From positions 186,001 to 250,000 of the forward strand of contig NZ_JAGQBH010000003.1 in the NCBI RefSeq assembly GCF_024345535.1: a stretch of DNA of 64,000 nucleotides, read 5' to 3'. The translations under genes were made by a program, and so were the position numbers. Under the pieces are notes generated by a model, which worked only from the letters and a program-made list of their open reading frames with translations, did not search any database and was not told where the DNA came from. This DNA comes from Cyanobium sp. N.Huapi 1H5. GTDB lineage: Bacteria; Cyanobacteriota; Cyanobacteriia; PCC-6307; Cyanobiaceae. Positions 44,969-53,068 of the stretch are shown piece after piece (the first letter of the stretch is position 1; each line of letters starts with the position of its first letter).

Positions 44969-45041
44969 TCCAAGATCGTCATGAACTGACATCGCCAGAT
45001 TTGTGAGTTCTGCCAGTCTTCTGATCAACCACTGCGGGTTT

Positions 45042-45458
45042 TCAGACGACTGGCTTTCTGCTTTCGGTGCAGCGATTCAGCTCGGCGAGAATACCGCAGA
45101 TCTCCTCCTGATCTGGTTGCCGGCAGAGCCCTCTGAGCCGCCGTAGCTGATCCTGGAGTTTATGCAATTCATTCACGCGGGCATCGACCTCGGCGATCTT
45201 CTCGTCTAGCAGGGCATTCACCGTCAGACAGCTTCCGGCTGGGGCGTCCCGCGCCTCGATGAGGAGGCGCACCTCCTCCAGGCTCATGCCAAGGCTGCGG
45301 CAGTAGCGGATGAAGCGCAACTGCTCCACATGCCGCGGCGAATAGAGGCGGTAGTTGCCATCCGTGCGTTGCGGCGGCGTCAGCAAGTGCTCGCGTTCGT
45401 AATAGCGGATGGTTTCGATCTTGACCCCGGTGGACCGTGCCAACTCGCCGATCTGCAT
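45042..45458 (-). CDS. CadR/PbrR-like MerR-family regulator
   Basis: A 138-aa regulator with helix-turn-helix MQIGELARSTGVKIETIRYYERE and a coiled-coil dimer helix. Cysteines at 77 (AGSCLTV), 112 (RGLCRQP) and 121 (EEICGIL) match the three-cysteine pattern of CadR (77, 112, 119), which binds Cd, Pb or Zn. I chose the start at MQIGEL, which has AAGGGG upstream; an in-frame ATG at 45482 is an alternative. It is divergent from the VKOR gene across a Zn/Cd-type operator and probably also controls the Zn/Cd ATPase. Confidence 0.88.
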   Translation of the reverse strand: MQIGELARSTGVKIETIRYYEREHLLTPPQRTDGNYRLYSPRHVEQLRFIRYCRSLGMSLEEVRLLIEARDAPAGSCLTVNALLDEKIAEVDARVNELHKLQDQLRRLRGLCRQPDQEEICGILAELNRCTESRKPVV

Positions 45459-45520
45459 GGATTCATCCCCTTGGGTAGGCATGTCGGGCGGACAAGCCTC
45501 CCTGGCGCAACGCTAGGCCC

Positions 45521-45551
45521 TTGACCCTGAAGCCACTTCAGGCTTTTCAAT
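45521..45551 (+). promoter_or_regulatory. MerR-type operator-promoter 6 (Zn/Cd-type class)
   Basis: TTGACC, the 19-nt spacer CTGAAGCCACTTCAGGCTT, then TTCAAT. It aligns base for base in style with operator 5. It lies between the CadR-like gene and the VKOR gene, and its -10 box overlaps an ATG at 45550, so translation of the VKOR gene probably starts further on. Confidence 0.7.
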
Positions 45552-45579
45552 GACCGCATCTCCACCCTTCTCTCAGTCT

Positions 45580-46503
45580 GTGAGCAGCGCTACACCATCC
45601 AAGCTCCTGTCCAGTCGTCGGGCCGCCCAGGAGCCAGGCCGGCCCTGGGTGCGCCTCACCATGGCCGTGCTCGCCACGATCGGCATGATCGATACCGGCT
45701 CGATCACCGCCAAGCGTTGGGGTTGGATCGGCAGCCTGTCCTGTCCGGGCGGTAGCGATGGCTGCGACAAGGTGCTCGGCAGCGCCTGGGGCACGCTGCT
45801 GGGCCAGCCACTATCTCTGTTTGGATTCCTGGCCTACGGCACGGTGCTCCTACTGGCCCTGATGCCGTTGCTGCGAGGGGGTCGGCGGGCCCCTGCCTCG
45901 GAGGGCAACTGGTGGGCTCTGTTCCTCGTCAGCTGCGGCATGGCCGTCTTCAGCCTGGTGCTCATGGGGCTCCTGGTCTTCGAGATCAAGGCCTTCTGCA
46001 CCTTCTGTGTGGTGTCAGCCGCCCTCAGCCTGGCGCTGTTCCTGTTGAGCCTTGTTGGAGGTCGCTGGATCGACCTCGGCCAGCTGATCTTTCGCGGAGT
46101 GATGACAGCCCTCCTTGTCGGTCTGATGGGGCTGGGCTGGGCAGCCTCGGCGGACCAGCCTGTCGCCGCAAGCGGACGGGCGGCTCCCGCTGTGGTCAGC
46201 GCCAGTTCGCCGGCCAAGATTGCCCTGGCAGAGCATCTGAGCAGCGTCGGTGCCCGGGTGTTCACGGCGTACTGGTGCCCCCACTGCCATGACCAGAAGG
46301 AGGCCTTCGGCAAGGAGGCCGCGGCCAAGCTCCAGGTGATCGAATGTGCCGAAGACGGCGCAAACAGCCAGGCGCAGCTGTGCAAGCAGCAGGGGGTTCA
46401 GGGCTATCCCAGCTGGCAGATCAAGGGCGTTATGGATTCGGGCGTCAAGCCGCTGGATACCCTCGCCGATCTCAGTGGCTACACGGGTCCGCGTGACTTC
46501 TGA
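45580..46503 (+). CDS. Vitamin K epoxide reductase-thioredoxin fusion
   Basis: A disulfide-forming membrane enzyme of about 307 aa. The VKOR part has four or five helices with the loop cysteines SCPGGSDGCDKVLGS and the active-site CTFC (KAFCTFCVVSAALS). The C-terminal thioredoxin-like domain has the CPHC motif (YWCPHCHDQKEAFGKEAA) and GVQGYPSWQIKG. Such fusions oxidise periplasmic or lumenal proteins in cyanobacteria. GTG 45580 is preferred because ATG 45550 lies within the -10 box; ATG 45661 is also possible. Placing a disulfide enzyme under a Zn/Cd-type regulator would be unusual. Confidence 0.85.
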   Translation: MSSATPSKLLSSRRAAQEPGRPWVRLTMAVLATIGMIDTGSITAKRWGWIGSLSCPGGSDGCDKVLGSAWGTLLGQPLSLFGFLAYGTVLLLALMPLLRGGRRAPASEGNWWALFLVSCGMAVFSLVLMGLLVFEIKAFCTFCVVSAALSLALFLLSLVGGRWIDLGQLIFRGVMTALLVGLMGLGWAASADQPVAASGRAAPAVVSASSPAKIALAEHLSSVGARVFTAYWCPHCHDQKEAFGKEAAAKLQVIECAEDGANSQAQLCKQQGVQGYPSWQIKGVMDSGVKPLDTLADLSGYTGPRDF

Positions 46504-46592
46504 ACAGGCAATCACCCTGCCAGGCCAGCCATTCTCCGATAAGGGACCAACGCCATCCTCGCCCTAACCTCCAGCTCCGCTGGCATCGCTTC

Positions 46593-47903
46593 ATGCCTAC
46601 TGCACCGCTCGGCACCGCCTCTCGCATCGACACTCAGGCCGTGGAGGTGCCTGCCGGCCTGGGCACGTTGCGCACGTTTCTGCGGGTGCTCGGTCCCGGG
46701 TACCTGGTGGCCGTCGGCTACATGGATCCGGGCAACTGGGCCACCGATCTGGCGGCCGGGTCCCAGTTCGGGTACCGCCTGCTGTGGGTGATCGGGCTCT
46801 CCAGCCTGATGGCGATGGTGCTCCAGTCGCTCTGCTGCCGGCTAGGCATCGCGACGCGGTTGGATCTGGCCCAGGCCTGCAGCCAGCTCCTGCCGAGGTT
46901 CTGCCGGATTCCCCTCTGGCTGCTGGCCGAGGTGGCGATCATTGCCTGTGACCTGGCCGAGCTGGTGGGCAGCGCCATTGCCCTGCAGCTGCTTTTCGGT
47001 CTTCCTTTGCCCTGGGGGGTGGGCCTCACGGCCGCCGACACCCTGTTGCTACTGGCCCTGCAGCGCTTCGGGATCCGCCGACTGGAGGCCCTGGTAATTG
47101 CCCTTGTGGCCCTTGTGGGCGGTTGTTTCGCGGTGGAGATGTTCTTGCTGCAGCCCAATTGGAGCCAGGTGGGCCTGGGCTTTCTTCCCCAGGCCGCCAG
47201 CCTCAGGGACGGCCAGCAGTTGTTTCTGGCCGCCGGCATTCTCGGGGCCACTGTGATGCCCCACAACCTCTATCTGCATTCCTCACTGGTGCAGACCCGC
47301 CTCTGGGCCGGCGGCCGCGGGACGCAGCGCAGGGCGCTGGCCTTCAGCACCTGGGACACCCTGATCGCCCTCAGCCTGGCCTTTCTGATCAATGTCTCGA
47401 TCCTGGTGCTGGCCGCCGGTAGCTTCTACGGACGACTGCCGCAGCCGGTGACGGACCTGAGCGAGGCCTACCGGTTGCTGACGCCGATGTTGGGCACCTC
47501 GCTAGCGAGCGTGCTGTTCGGCGTGGCCCTGCTGGCGGCGGGCCAGAGTTCGACGCTCACCGCCACGATGGCCGGCCAGATCGTGATGGAGGGGTTCCTT
47601 CAGATCCGTCTGCCGGACTGGAAGCGGCGGCTGTTGACCCGCGGTCTCGCCCTGATTCCGGCGATGGCCACGGTGATCCTGTTCGGGGAACGGGCCACCA
47701 CGAATCTGCTGGTGCTGAGCCAGGTGGTGCTGTCGCTGCAGTTGCCATTCGCGGTGATCCCGTTGGTCTGGTTCTGCGGGCGGCGCGGTCTGATGGGCGC
47801 GCTCAGAGCACCGCTATGGCTTCAGGCAGCAGGCTGGCTGTGCGCCAGTGTGATTGTGATGATCAACCTGTCGTTGCTCAGCACGGTGCTGCGGGGCGGC
47901 TGA
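46593..47903 (+). CDS. Nramp-family divalent metal transporter (MntH-like)
   Basis: A 436-aa proton-coupled importer of Mn(II) or similar ions, with about 11 membrane helices. The Nramp motif YMDPGNWATDLAAGSQFGY (DPGN) is in helix 1, and MPHNLYLHSSLVQTR (MPHN) is the helix 6 signature. Both motifs hold the metal-ligand residues. It starts 89 nt after the VKOR gene on the same strand. No MntR site was recognised. An importer inside an efflux cassette may restore Mn under metal stress (inference). Confidence 0.9.
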   Translation: MPTAPLGTASRIDTQAVEVPAGLGTLRTFLRVLGPGYLVAVGYMDPGNWATDLAAGSQFGYRLLWVIGLSSLMAMVLQSLCCRLGIATRLDLAQACSQLLPRFCRIPLWLLAEVAIIACDLAELVGSAIALQLLFGLPLPWGVGLTAADTLLLLALQRFGIRRLEALVIALVALVGGCFAVEMFLLQPNWSQVGLGFLPQAASLRDGQQLFLAAGILGATVMPHNLYLHSSLVQTRLWAGGRGTQRRALAFSTWDTLIALSLAFLINVSILVLAAGSFYGRLPQPVTDLSEAYRLLTPMLGTSLASVLFGVALLAAGQSSTLTATMAGQIVMEGFLQIRLPDWKRRLLTRGLALIPAMATVILFGERATTNLLVLSQVVLSLQLPFAVIPLVWFCGRRGLMGALRAPLWLQAAGWLCASVIVMINLSLLSTVLRGG

Positions 47904-48017
47904 ACTGTTGAGTTGTGGCGCTCCGCTGTAGATGACGGGCCCGTCGCCCAGTTCGACGGCGTTGAGCAGCTCCGCGGCAATGGGATCCTGTAAGTCCAGG
48001 ACGCCGGAGGCGTTGAC

Positions 48018-48344
48018 GTGACGCCCTACTGGAGTGACCTCCCCGACGACCTGCGCCTTCAGGTCGAACGACAGGAACCCGAACGCCAAGCCCTGTGGGC
48101 GAAGCTGCGCGCCTCGGCTGACTCACCCGCCGAGTTCGTGGAGCTGCTGCGCCTCAGGCTCGACAACGACGCCATCGCGGCCGCAGTCGCCGGCACGGCT
48201 CCACTGAGCCCACAGGAGGAGGCAATGAGCGAGGACGAGTTCTTCACTGCCATCGTCAAGACCAGCCAGGCGAATCACGCGGCGGCGAAGGCCCGGCAAG
48301 CCCCCAGGGCTTCGACGGTGGGGGTGATCCTCGGCGGGCGCTGA
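48018..48344 (+). CDS. Small protein of unknown function
   Basis: 108 aa, mostly helical and charged (DLRLQVERQEPERQALWAKL; EFVELLRLRLDNDAIAAAVA; MSEDEFFTAIVKTSQANHAA). The start is GTG with a strong Shine-Dalgarno (GGAGG, 7 nt upstream), which supports it as a real gene. No family is recognised. It begins the replication/integration half of the element. Confidence 0.65.
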   Translation: MTPYWSDLPDDLRLQVERQEPERQALWAKLRASADSPAEFVELLRLRLDNDAIAAAVAGTAPLSPQEEAMSEDEFFTAIVKTSQANHAAAKARQAPRASTVGVILGGR

Positions 48345-48466
48345 CAATCAGGCCTCGGCACAGGGTTCAGTGACTATCCCCTCTAGCTTGCGGTGCCGGA
48401 ATGTCACTTCACCCCCCTCATCGGTCAGACACTTACCCCCTACTTGACGCGGCCAGGGCCAGCAGT

Positions 48467-48613
48467 TCAGACCAGCCCGGTGCTGCTCAGCTCTCGGGCG
48501 ATGGCGGCGATCTGCTCCAGCTCGGGTGGCGGCGGTGGGCCTGGGGGCAGGGCCCAGGTCGACGGCATCAGGGGGTGGCGGCTCAGGGGCGTAGCCATTC
48601 CCTCGACCGTCAT
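48467..48613 (-). CDS. Possible 48-aa peptide with polyproline segment
   Basis: ATG-started frame reading MTVEGMATPLSRHP, a polyproline stretch (PPGPPPPPELEQ) and a short helix (AAIARELSSTGLV). No ribosome binding site is seen. It is the only protein-like frame in the 365-nt stretch 48345-48709, which also holds a palindrome at 48632-48647. Confidence 0.25.
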   Translation of the reverse strand: MTVEGMATPLSRHPLMPSTWALPPGPPPPPELEQIAAIARELSSTGLV

Positions 48614-48631
48614 TGGCTTGGTGATTTAATC

Positions 48632-48647
48632 CCCCCACGTATGGGGG
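48632..48647. repeat. Palindrome upstream of the replication gene
   Basis: CCCCCA-CGTA-TGGGGG, an inverted repeat 63 nt before the replication gene start. It could be a leader hairpin, an antisense-RNA element or part of an origin. Confidence 0.35.
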
Positions 48648-48709
48648 TGGCCGCGCCCAGTTATGCCTGGGTCTCATCCCTAGGTTGTGGGGTGTGATCT
48701 TGCAGGGTC

Positions 48710-51436
48710 TTGAAGTCCGACCTAACCCACTCGCTGCCGTTGCAGACCCAGGGTGAGCTGGTAGCTGAGCACGGTATCGACCCGATCCTGTTCGCTCCCG
48801 AGGCGCTGATTCTTGGCCCTTCGCTGCACTACGAGTCTGGTCTGGAAGCGTGGGCGAGGGAAAAGGCCGCCGGAACCGTGCCAGGGCAGACAGGTGCTCG
48901 TAGCGGTCACCAGAGGCATGTGCGAGAGGTCCTCGCTCGTGCCGAGGGTGGCTGGTCGTTGGTTTCCGTGAAGGTGAACAAGAAGGGCTGGCCCACCTCA
49001 GGCGAAGCGTTCCTTGGGCACAGGATCCATCCCAACCGACGCAGGCCAGGCGATCGGATGAAGATCGACGTCCGGGGGTGGGATGCCATCAACCATGGCC
49101 TGGCACTGCCTCCGTTCAGCTACCAGGGGGCGGTGGAACACCTCGCTGACTACGGCTTCTCGATGCCGGCGCAGGACTACTTGCCTTGGAAGGCCTGGGA
49201 CTTCATTGCGCGCCACCAGGAGATTCCAATCTGGATCGAGGAGTCGGCCCTGAAGGCGATGGCGGCCTGCTCGATCGGCCAGATCGCTGTTGGCGTCAAC
49301 GGGATCAACGGAGCCGGACAGCCGGGTAGAAGTGATCGGCTGCATCCGACCCTCAAACTCCTTGCTCGCCACGGCCGATCGATCACGGTCCGATTCGATC
49401 GGCCCGAGAAGGTAACGAGCAAGTCTGCGCAGGTCGCTCAGTACTTGGCCCGGAAGCTGGAGAAAGAAGGGGCGAGTTCCTCGTGGTGGTGCTGGCTCCC
49501 AGCGATGCCGGCCAAGACAGACGACTTCATCGCCGCGATGATCCGGGGTGAGCTGGCTGCTGACCAAAAGGTCTTTCTCGACACGAAGGTCTCAACCGCC
49601 GTGAAGATAGGTAGTTACCGCAGGCTCACCGGAGCCTGGCCGAGGCACCGTATCGATCGAGAGTTCCAGGCCGCGGATGTTCTGGGCATTGCGGGTCGTG
49701 TGGTCGTCCTCAAAGGTGCGACAGGAACGGCGAAGTCGAAGGCGTTTGTCGATGCCATCACCCAGCTCGAAGCCGCGACAGGCCAGAAGCAGATTGTGCT
49801 CGGCGCGTATCACCGGGCCTCGCTCGTTCATAAGGGCGCTGCCGAGTTCGGTGTCTGTGATCTCAGCGCCCTCGCAGGCTCTGCGGAACGCGAGGGCCTC
49901 CACGGAGCGGTAGGGCGGGCGGGCCTGTTCTGTTGCGGCGAAAGCGCCTACAAGGACAGCTCCGAGATGACCCTCTGGCGGTGGTTCTGGGAACTCAAGG
50001 AGAAACCCAGGCCTGCGGTACTGATCCTCGACGAGATATCTCAAGTCCTGGCGAACTGGGTGATGGGCGGAACTGATGCCCTGCGGTCGATCAGAGGCAA
50101 GGCCCTGGATGCCTTGGAGGGATTGGTTGGGTTGGAATGCGTGAAGGTCTGGGCCGCCGACGCCCTCGTAGGTGACGTGGAGATGGAGTGGCTGAAGGGG
50201 CTGACAGGAGAGACACCTGCATTGGTGGAGAGTTCTTTTACCCGTCCTCGGCCCCTCTACCTCGCAGAGCCAACAAAGCACTCGGAGCAGACCGTGGTGC
50301 AGGCACTAACGGCCGCGGCCAACAAGGGCAGCCGGTTCTGGCTGGGCTGCGGCACTCCAACCACCCTGCACCGCCTTCTCGATGCGTTGCCCGAGGCGGC
50401 CGAAGGCACCGAGCTGCGGATAACAGGTGAGGACAAGAGCCGGGCGGACCCCAGAGTGATGCGCCTCATGGCCGACACAGAAGCCGAGGGTGCGACGTAC
50501 CAGAGGGTCGGGTTCAGCCCGGCCGTATCTTGCGGAATCTCGATGGCGGAGACTCCGGTGAACCTGACGGCTGTGGTGCAGGAGTTCTGCTGGGCCGCCG
50601 AGGACGTGCTCCAGGCCCTGAACCGGGCCCGGAACACCAGGGAACGGATCCTCCTGGCCCCCAAGGCTGTGCCTGAAGCGGCAGGGATCACCAAGGAGAC
50701 CTCGGCCTTCCGTGCGGCCAAGGCGCTGAAGGAGAGCATGGAAGCAGGGTCCCTGAAGGACTACGCGGCCCTCATTGAGCAAAGGCATCCCGCCACCCGG
50801 AAGGCCGTTGCCGAATTGGAAGCGCGTAGGAATTTAGAGGCGCTCGCGAACCAGTGGTGCCTGAGGGGCCTTCTGGCCGAGGAGGGCTACATCATCGAGC
50901 CGCTCGACAAGCTGATCCTCGAAGGAGCGGGGCCAGACCAGAACGACCTGGCGAATGAGCGCAAGGCACTACGCACTCCGGAGGGCATCGAGCGACACCG
51001 GTTGACTGCTCTGCAGCGACTGGTGGCCGGCACGACTTCGATCGATGCCGAGCAGCATTTGGCCAAGCGCCTGATTGAGGGGGGCACCTTCCTTGACCTG
51101 AAGCAGGTCGATGTCAGCGAGGCCTGGGCTGTAGCTCAGGAACTCCAGCTCGACATTCTTGCCGGTGCCGGCATCGTCCACGCCACAAGTGAAGAGGTAG
51201 TTGCGGTCTGGGAACAGTTGAGTCAGCTCGACAGGCAGAGCGCAAAGCGAGCGAGCAGGGCCCTCGGGGTGCGGTCCGATCGGTTGCCGGGGCCGCTGGA
51301 CACTCTCGACGTCAGGAAGGTCTGGCCCTTGCTGAAGCGGATCGGGTACGGCAAAGGGAAGCCCGTCGGGGAGACGCGGGCCGAAGGGAAGAAGTGGGAG
51401 ATCACCCCGATCTGCCTGGATCCCCCAAAACCATAG
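48710..51436 (+). CDS. CyRepA1-like plasmid replication protein (DUF3854 primase region plus helicase)
   Basis: A 908-aa replication protein. The N-terminal third holds a TOPRIM-like DUF3854 region (IPIWIEESALKAMAACSIGQ, residues about 170-200, then GVNGIN). A helicase part follows, with Walker A VVLKGATGTAKSKAF near residue 335 and Walker B PAVLILDEISQVL near residue 440; an arginine-rich segment (LQALNRARNTRERILLA) lies near 635. This order is that of the CyRepA1 replication proteins of cyanobacterial plasmids such as pSYSA (from memory). The start is a TTG; no upstream ATG exists in frame. It probably replicates the excised element. Confidence 0.78.
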   Translation: MKSDLTHSLPLQTQGELVAEHGIDPILFAPEALILGPSLHYESGLEAWAREKAAGTVPGQTGARSGHQRHVREVLARAEGGWSLVSVKVNKKGWPTSGEAFLGHRIHPNRRRPGDRMKIDVRGWDAINHGLALPPFSYQGAVEHLADYGFSMPAQDYLPWKAWDFIARHQEIPIWIEESALKAMAACSIGQIAVGVNGINGAGQPGRSDRLHPTLKLLARHGRSITVRFDRPEKVTSKSAQVAQYLARKLEKEGASSSWWCWLPAMPAKTDDFIAAMIRGELAADQKVFLDTKVSTAVKIGSYRRLTGAWPRHRIDREFQAADVLGIAGRVVVLKGATGTAKSKAFVDAITQLEAATGQKQIVLGAYHRASLVHKGAAEFGVCDLSALAGSAEREGLHGAVGRAGLFCCGESAYKDSSEMTLWRWFWELKEKPRPAVLILDEISQVLANWVMGGTDALRSIRGKALDALEGLVGLECVKVWAADALVGDVEMEWLKGLTGETPALVESSFTRPRPLYLAEPTKHSEQTVVQALTAAANKGSRFWLGCGTPTTLHRLLDALPEAAEGTELRITGEDKSRADPRVMRLMADTEAEGATYQRVGFSPAVSCGISMAETPVNLTAVVQEFCWAAEDVLQALNRARNTRERILLAPKAVPEAAGITKETSAFRAAKALKESMEAGSLKDYAALIEQRHPATRKAVAELEARRNLEALANQWCLRGLLAEEGYIIEPLDKLILEGAGPDQNDLANERKALRTPEGIERHRLTALQRLVAGTTSIDAEQHLAKRLIEGGTFLDLKQVDVSEAWAVAQELQLDILAGAGIVHATSEEVVAVWEQLSQLDRQSAKRASRALGVRSDRLPGPLDTLDVRKVWPLLKRIGYGKGKPVGETRAEGKKWEITPICLDPPKP

Positions 51437-51651
51437 ATCCGTCGTCGATCTGACATGGCGTGCTATGGACCCGTCGTGACAGATCGAGGACGGCCTCGCA
51501 GCGGTACCCAGTAACTCCGGGCCTCTTATTAAGAATCGGGAATTGCTGGATACCGGCTCATCCCCCAAGTGGCGACGGCGTAGAAGGGCCAGCAGGTGAA
51601 AGCCCCCAGCCGGGAGGCCAGGGGCGAAGGGGTCGGCCGCTGCTTTGGGGG

Positions 51652-52371
51652 TCAGGCGCTGGCGCCAAGCAGGTCGTCGTAGGCCTTGCGGGCGCTGGCG
51701 GCGCGTTGCGCTCGGGCCTCGGCCTGTCGGGCCTGGGCGTCGGCATCGAGGGGCGGCAGCTCCAGCAGGACGGCCCAGGTATCAGGGCGGCCGGGCTTCT
51801 CCCAGCCGCCGGTCACGGGGGAAACGTCCCGCTCCTCCTCCAGGTCCTCAAGGGCGGGCACGGGGTAGGCCTCCCCGTTGACGGTCACCATCGGCCAGCC
51901 CAACTCCGGCCGATCGTCATGGCTGAGGGCGTCCCAGGCGGTGGCAGGGCGAGGGCTGAGGGCCGCAGGGATGGCGCGGGGATCCATGGCGCCGGCCGGC
52001 AGCTCAGGGACGGCCGCGGCCTCCAGGACGTCAAACATTGCACCACGCAGGGAGCCCCCCATTTCGGCCAGATGTTCAGGGGGCATCTTGTCCGCCAGCA
52101 GGGCCGCAGGGTCGTCAACGTCCTCCAGCACCACGGACAGCGACTCCAGCAGGATGGCGCCGGCCTCCAGGCTCAGTCCGGGCACGCTGCCGGCCAGCAC
52201 TTGGGCGGTGTGGGGGTGCTCCACGAAGTCCGCCCAGTGGTGAACGGCAACGGTCAGGCAGGCATCTAGAACAGCCTGCAGGGCCTTGCTGGGCATGTCG
52301 AGGGCAGCCGGCAGGTGGGGCAGGTTGTCGGGGTCGATCAGCTCGGCCCAGGGGGAAGCGGTGGCGGTCAT
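51652..52371 (-). CDS. Protein of unknown function in the recombinase operon
   Basis: 239 aa, soluble and acidic. The N-terminus reads MTATASPWAELIDPDNLPHL; the last part is a charged helix (DADAQARQAEARAQRAASAR). No family is recognised. It is the third gene of a minus-strand group with the integrase and the ribbon-helix-helix-like gene, 116 nt after the latter. A maintenance role is possible but is only a guess. The 215-nt stretch before it (51437-51651) holds nothing I can identify. Confidence 0.6.
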   Translation of the reverse strand: MTATASPWAELIDPDNLPHLPAALDMPSKALQAVLDACLTVAVHHWADFVEHPHTAQVLAGSVPGLSLEAGAILLESLSVVLEDVDDPAALLADKMPPEHLAEMGGSLRGAMFDVLEAAAVPELPAGAMDPRAIPAALSPRPATAWDALSHDDRPELGWPMVTVNGEAYPVPALEDLEEERDVSPVTGGWEKPGRPDTWAVLLELPPLDADAQARQAEARAQRAASARKAYDDLLGASA

Positions 52372-52487
52372 GGCGTCAAAGGAGGAATGAGGTAGGTGAT
52401 TGGGTCAGAGCGGAGCGGCAACCTGCTCCTCGGTCAGCACAGTTGGCAACTGCTCGGTAGCCATTCGCGAGAGGCTGGTCCGCAGCA

Positions 52488-53063
52488 TCACCTGTGGACA
52501 TCGAGAGGCGCCGCAGCGGTGCTCGGCCGAGTCCCGAGTGCTGTCAGATACGCGAGGCCTTCATCAGGCGAAGCGGTGCTCGGTGGGAGCCCCTCTAGAC
52601 CCGCTGCAAATGCGGCGGACTGTTCAGCCTGTGTCGCCCTCATGTCGTGCGGTATTTGCCCGTCATAGGCCTGTGCCGTTACCACGGCAGTGCCAAAGGG
52701 TGAGCCCCCAGACCTCCCAAGGCGCTCGACACCGACACCGAGATCGGACACCACCCTCTCCGCCCAGCCCGGGCCCTCCGGATCTCTGCTGGCCGTCAGC
52801 CTCTGCACCTGCTCCTGGAGGTCACTGACTCGCTCGACCAAGGCCTCGATCGCGCGGCGAGCATCACGATCGACAGCCGCGCCGGATGCTGGCTGAGGCT
52901 TCACGACGTCGAACTGAAGAGGGTCCGGGCCGCCTCCCTGGAGCCAGCTCTCGATCAAGGCCACCAACACGCCCTGCATGGATCGCTGATGCCGGCCAGC
53001 GGCCTCCTGAATCCCGGCGTGCGCCTCGGGCGAAACCTTGAGAAGAATGCTTTTGACCGCCAT
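52488..53063 (-). CDS. Ribbon-helix-helix-like DNA-binding protein with coiled coil
   Basis: 191 aa. The first ~45 residues (AVKSILLKVSPEAHAGIQEA, AGRHQRSMQGVLVALIESW) look like an Arc/CopG-type ribbon-helix-helix domain. Residues about 70-95 form a coiled coil (RRAIEALVERVSDLQEQVQR). The rest is low complexity. It starts 5 nt after the integrase stop, so it is co-transcribed. It could regulate excision or replication; that is inference. Confidence 0.65.
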   Translation of the reverse strand: MAVKSILLKVSPEAHAGIQEAAGRHQRSMQGVLVALIESWLQGGGPDPLQFDVVKPQPASGAAVDRDARRAIEALVERVSDLQEQVQRLTASRDPEGPGWAERVVSDLGVGVERLGRSGGSPFGTAVVTAQAYDGQIPHDMRATQAEQSAAFAAGLEGLPPSTASPDEGLAYLTALGTRPSTAAAPLDVHR

Positions 53064-53068
53064 GGCTA

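Noticed and set aside
45550..45579. ATG 45550 as the start of the VKOR fusion
   Set aside because: It falls within the -10 box of the MerR-type promoter, so it would lie upstream of the transcript start.
47878..48089. Minus-strand frame reading ASGVLDLQDPIAAELLNAVE, overlapping the end of the Nramp gene
   Set aside because: The middle looks protein-like, but it has no good start and overlaps the 3' end of the Nramp gene and the 5' end of the 108-aa gene. At most a fragment of an older gene.
48401..48697. Plus-strand frame of 98 codons before the replication gene
   Set aside because: Composition is not protein-like, there is no ribosome binding site, and it overlaps the palindrome region.
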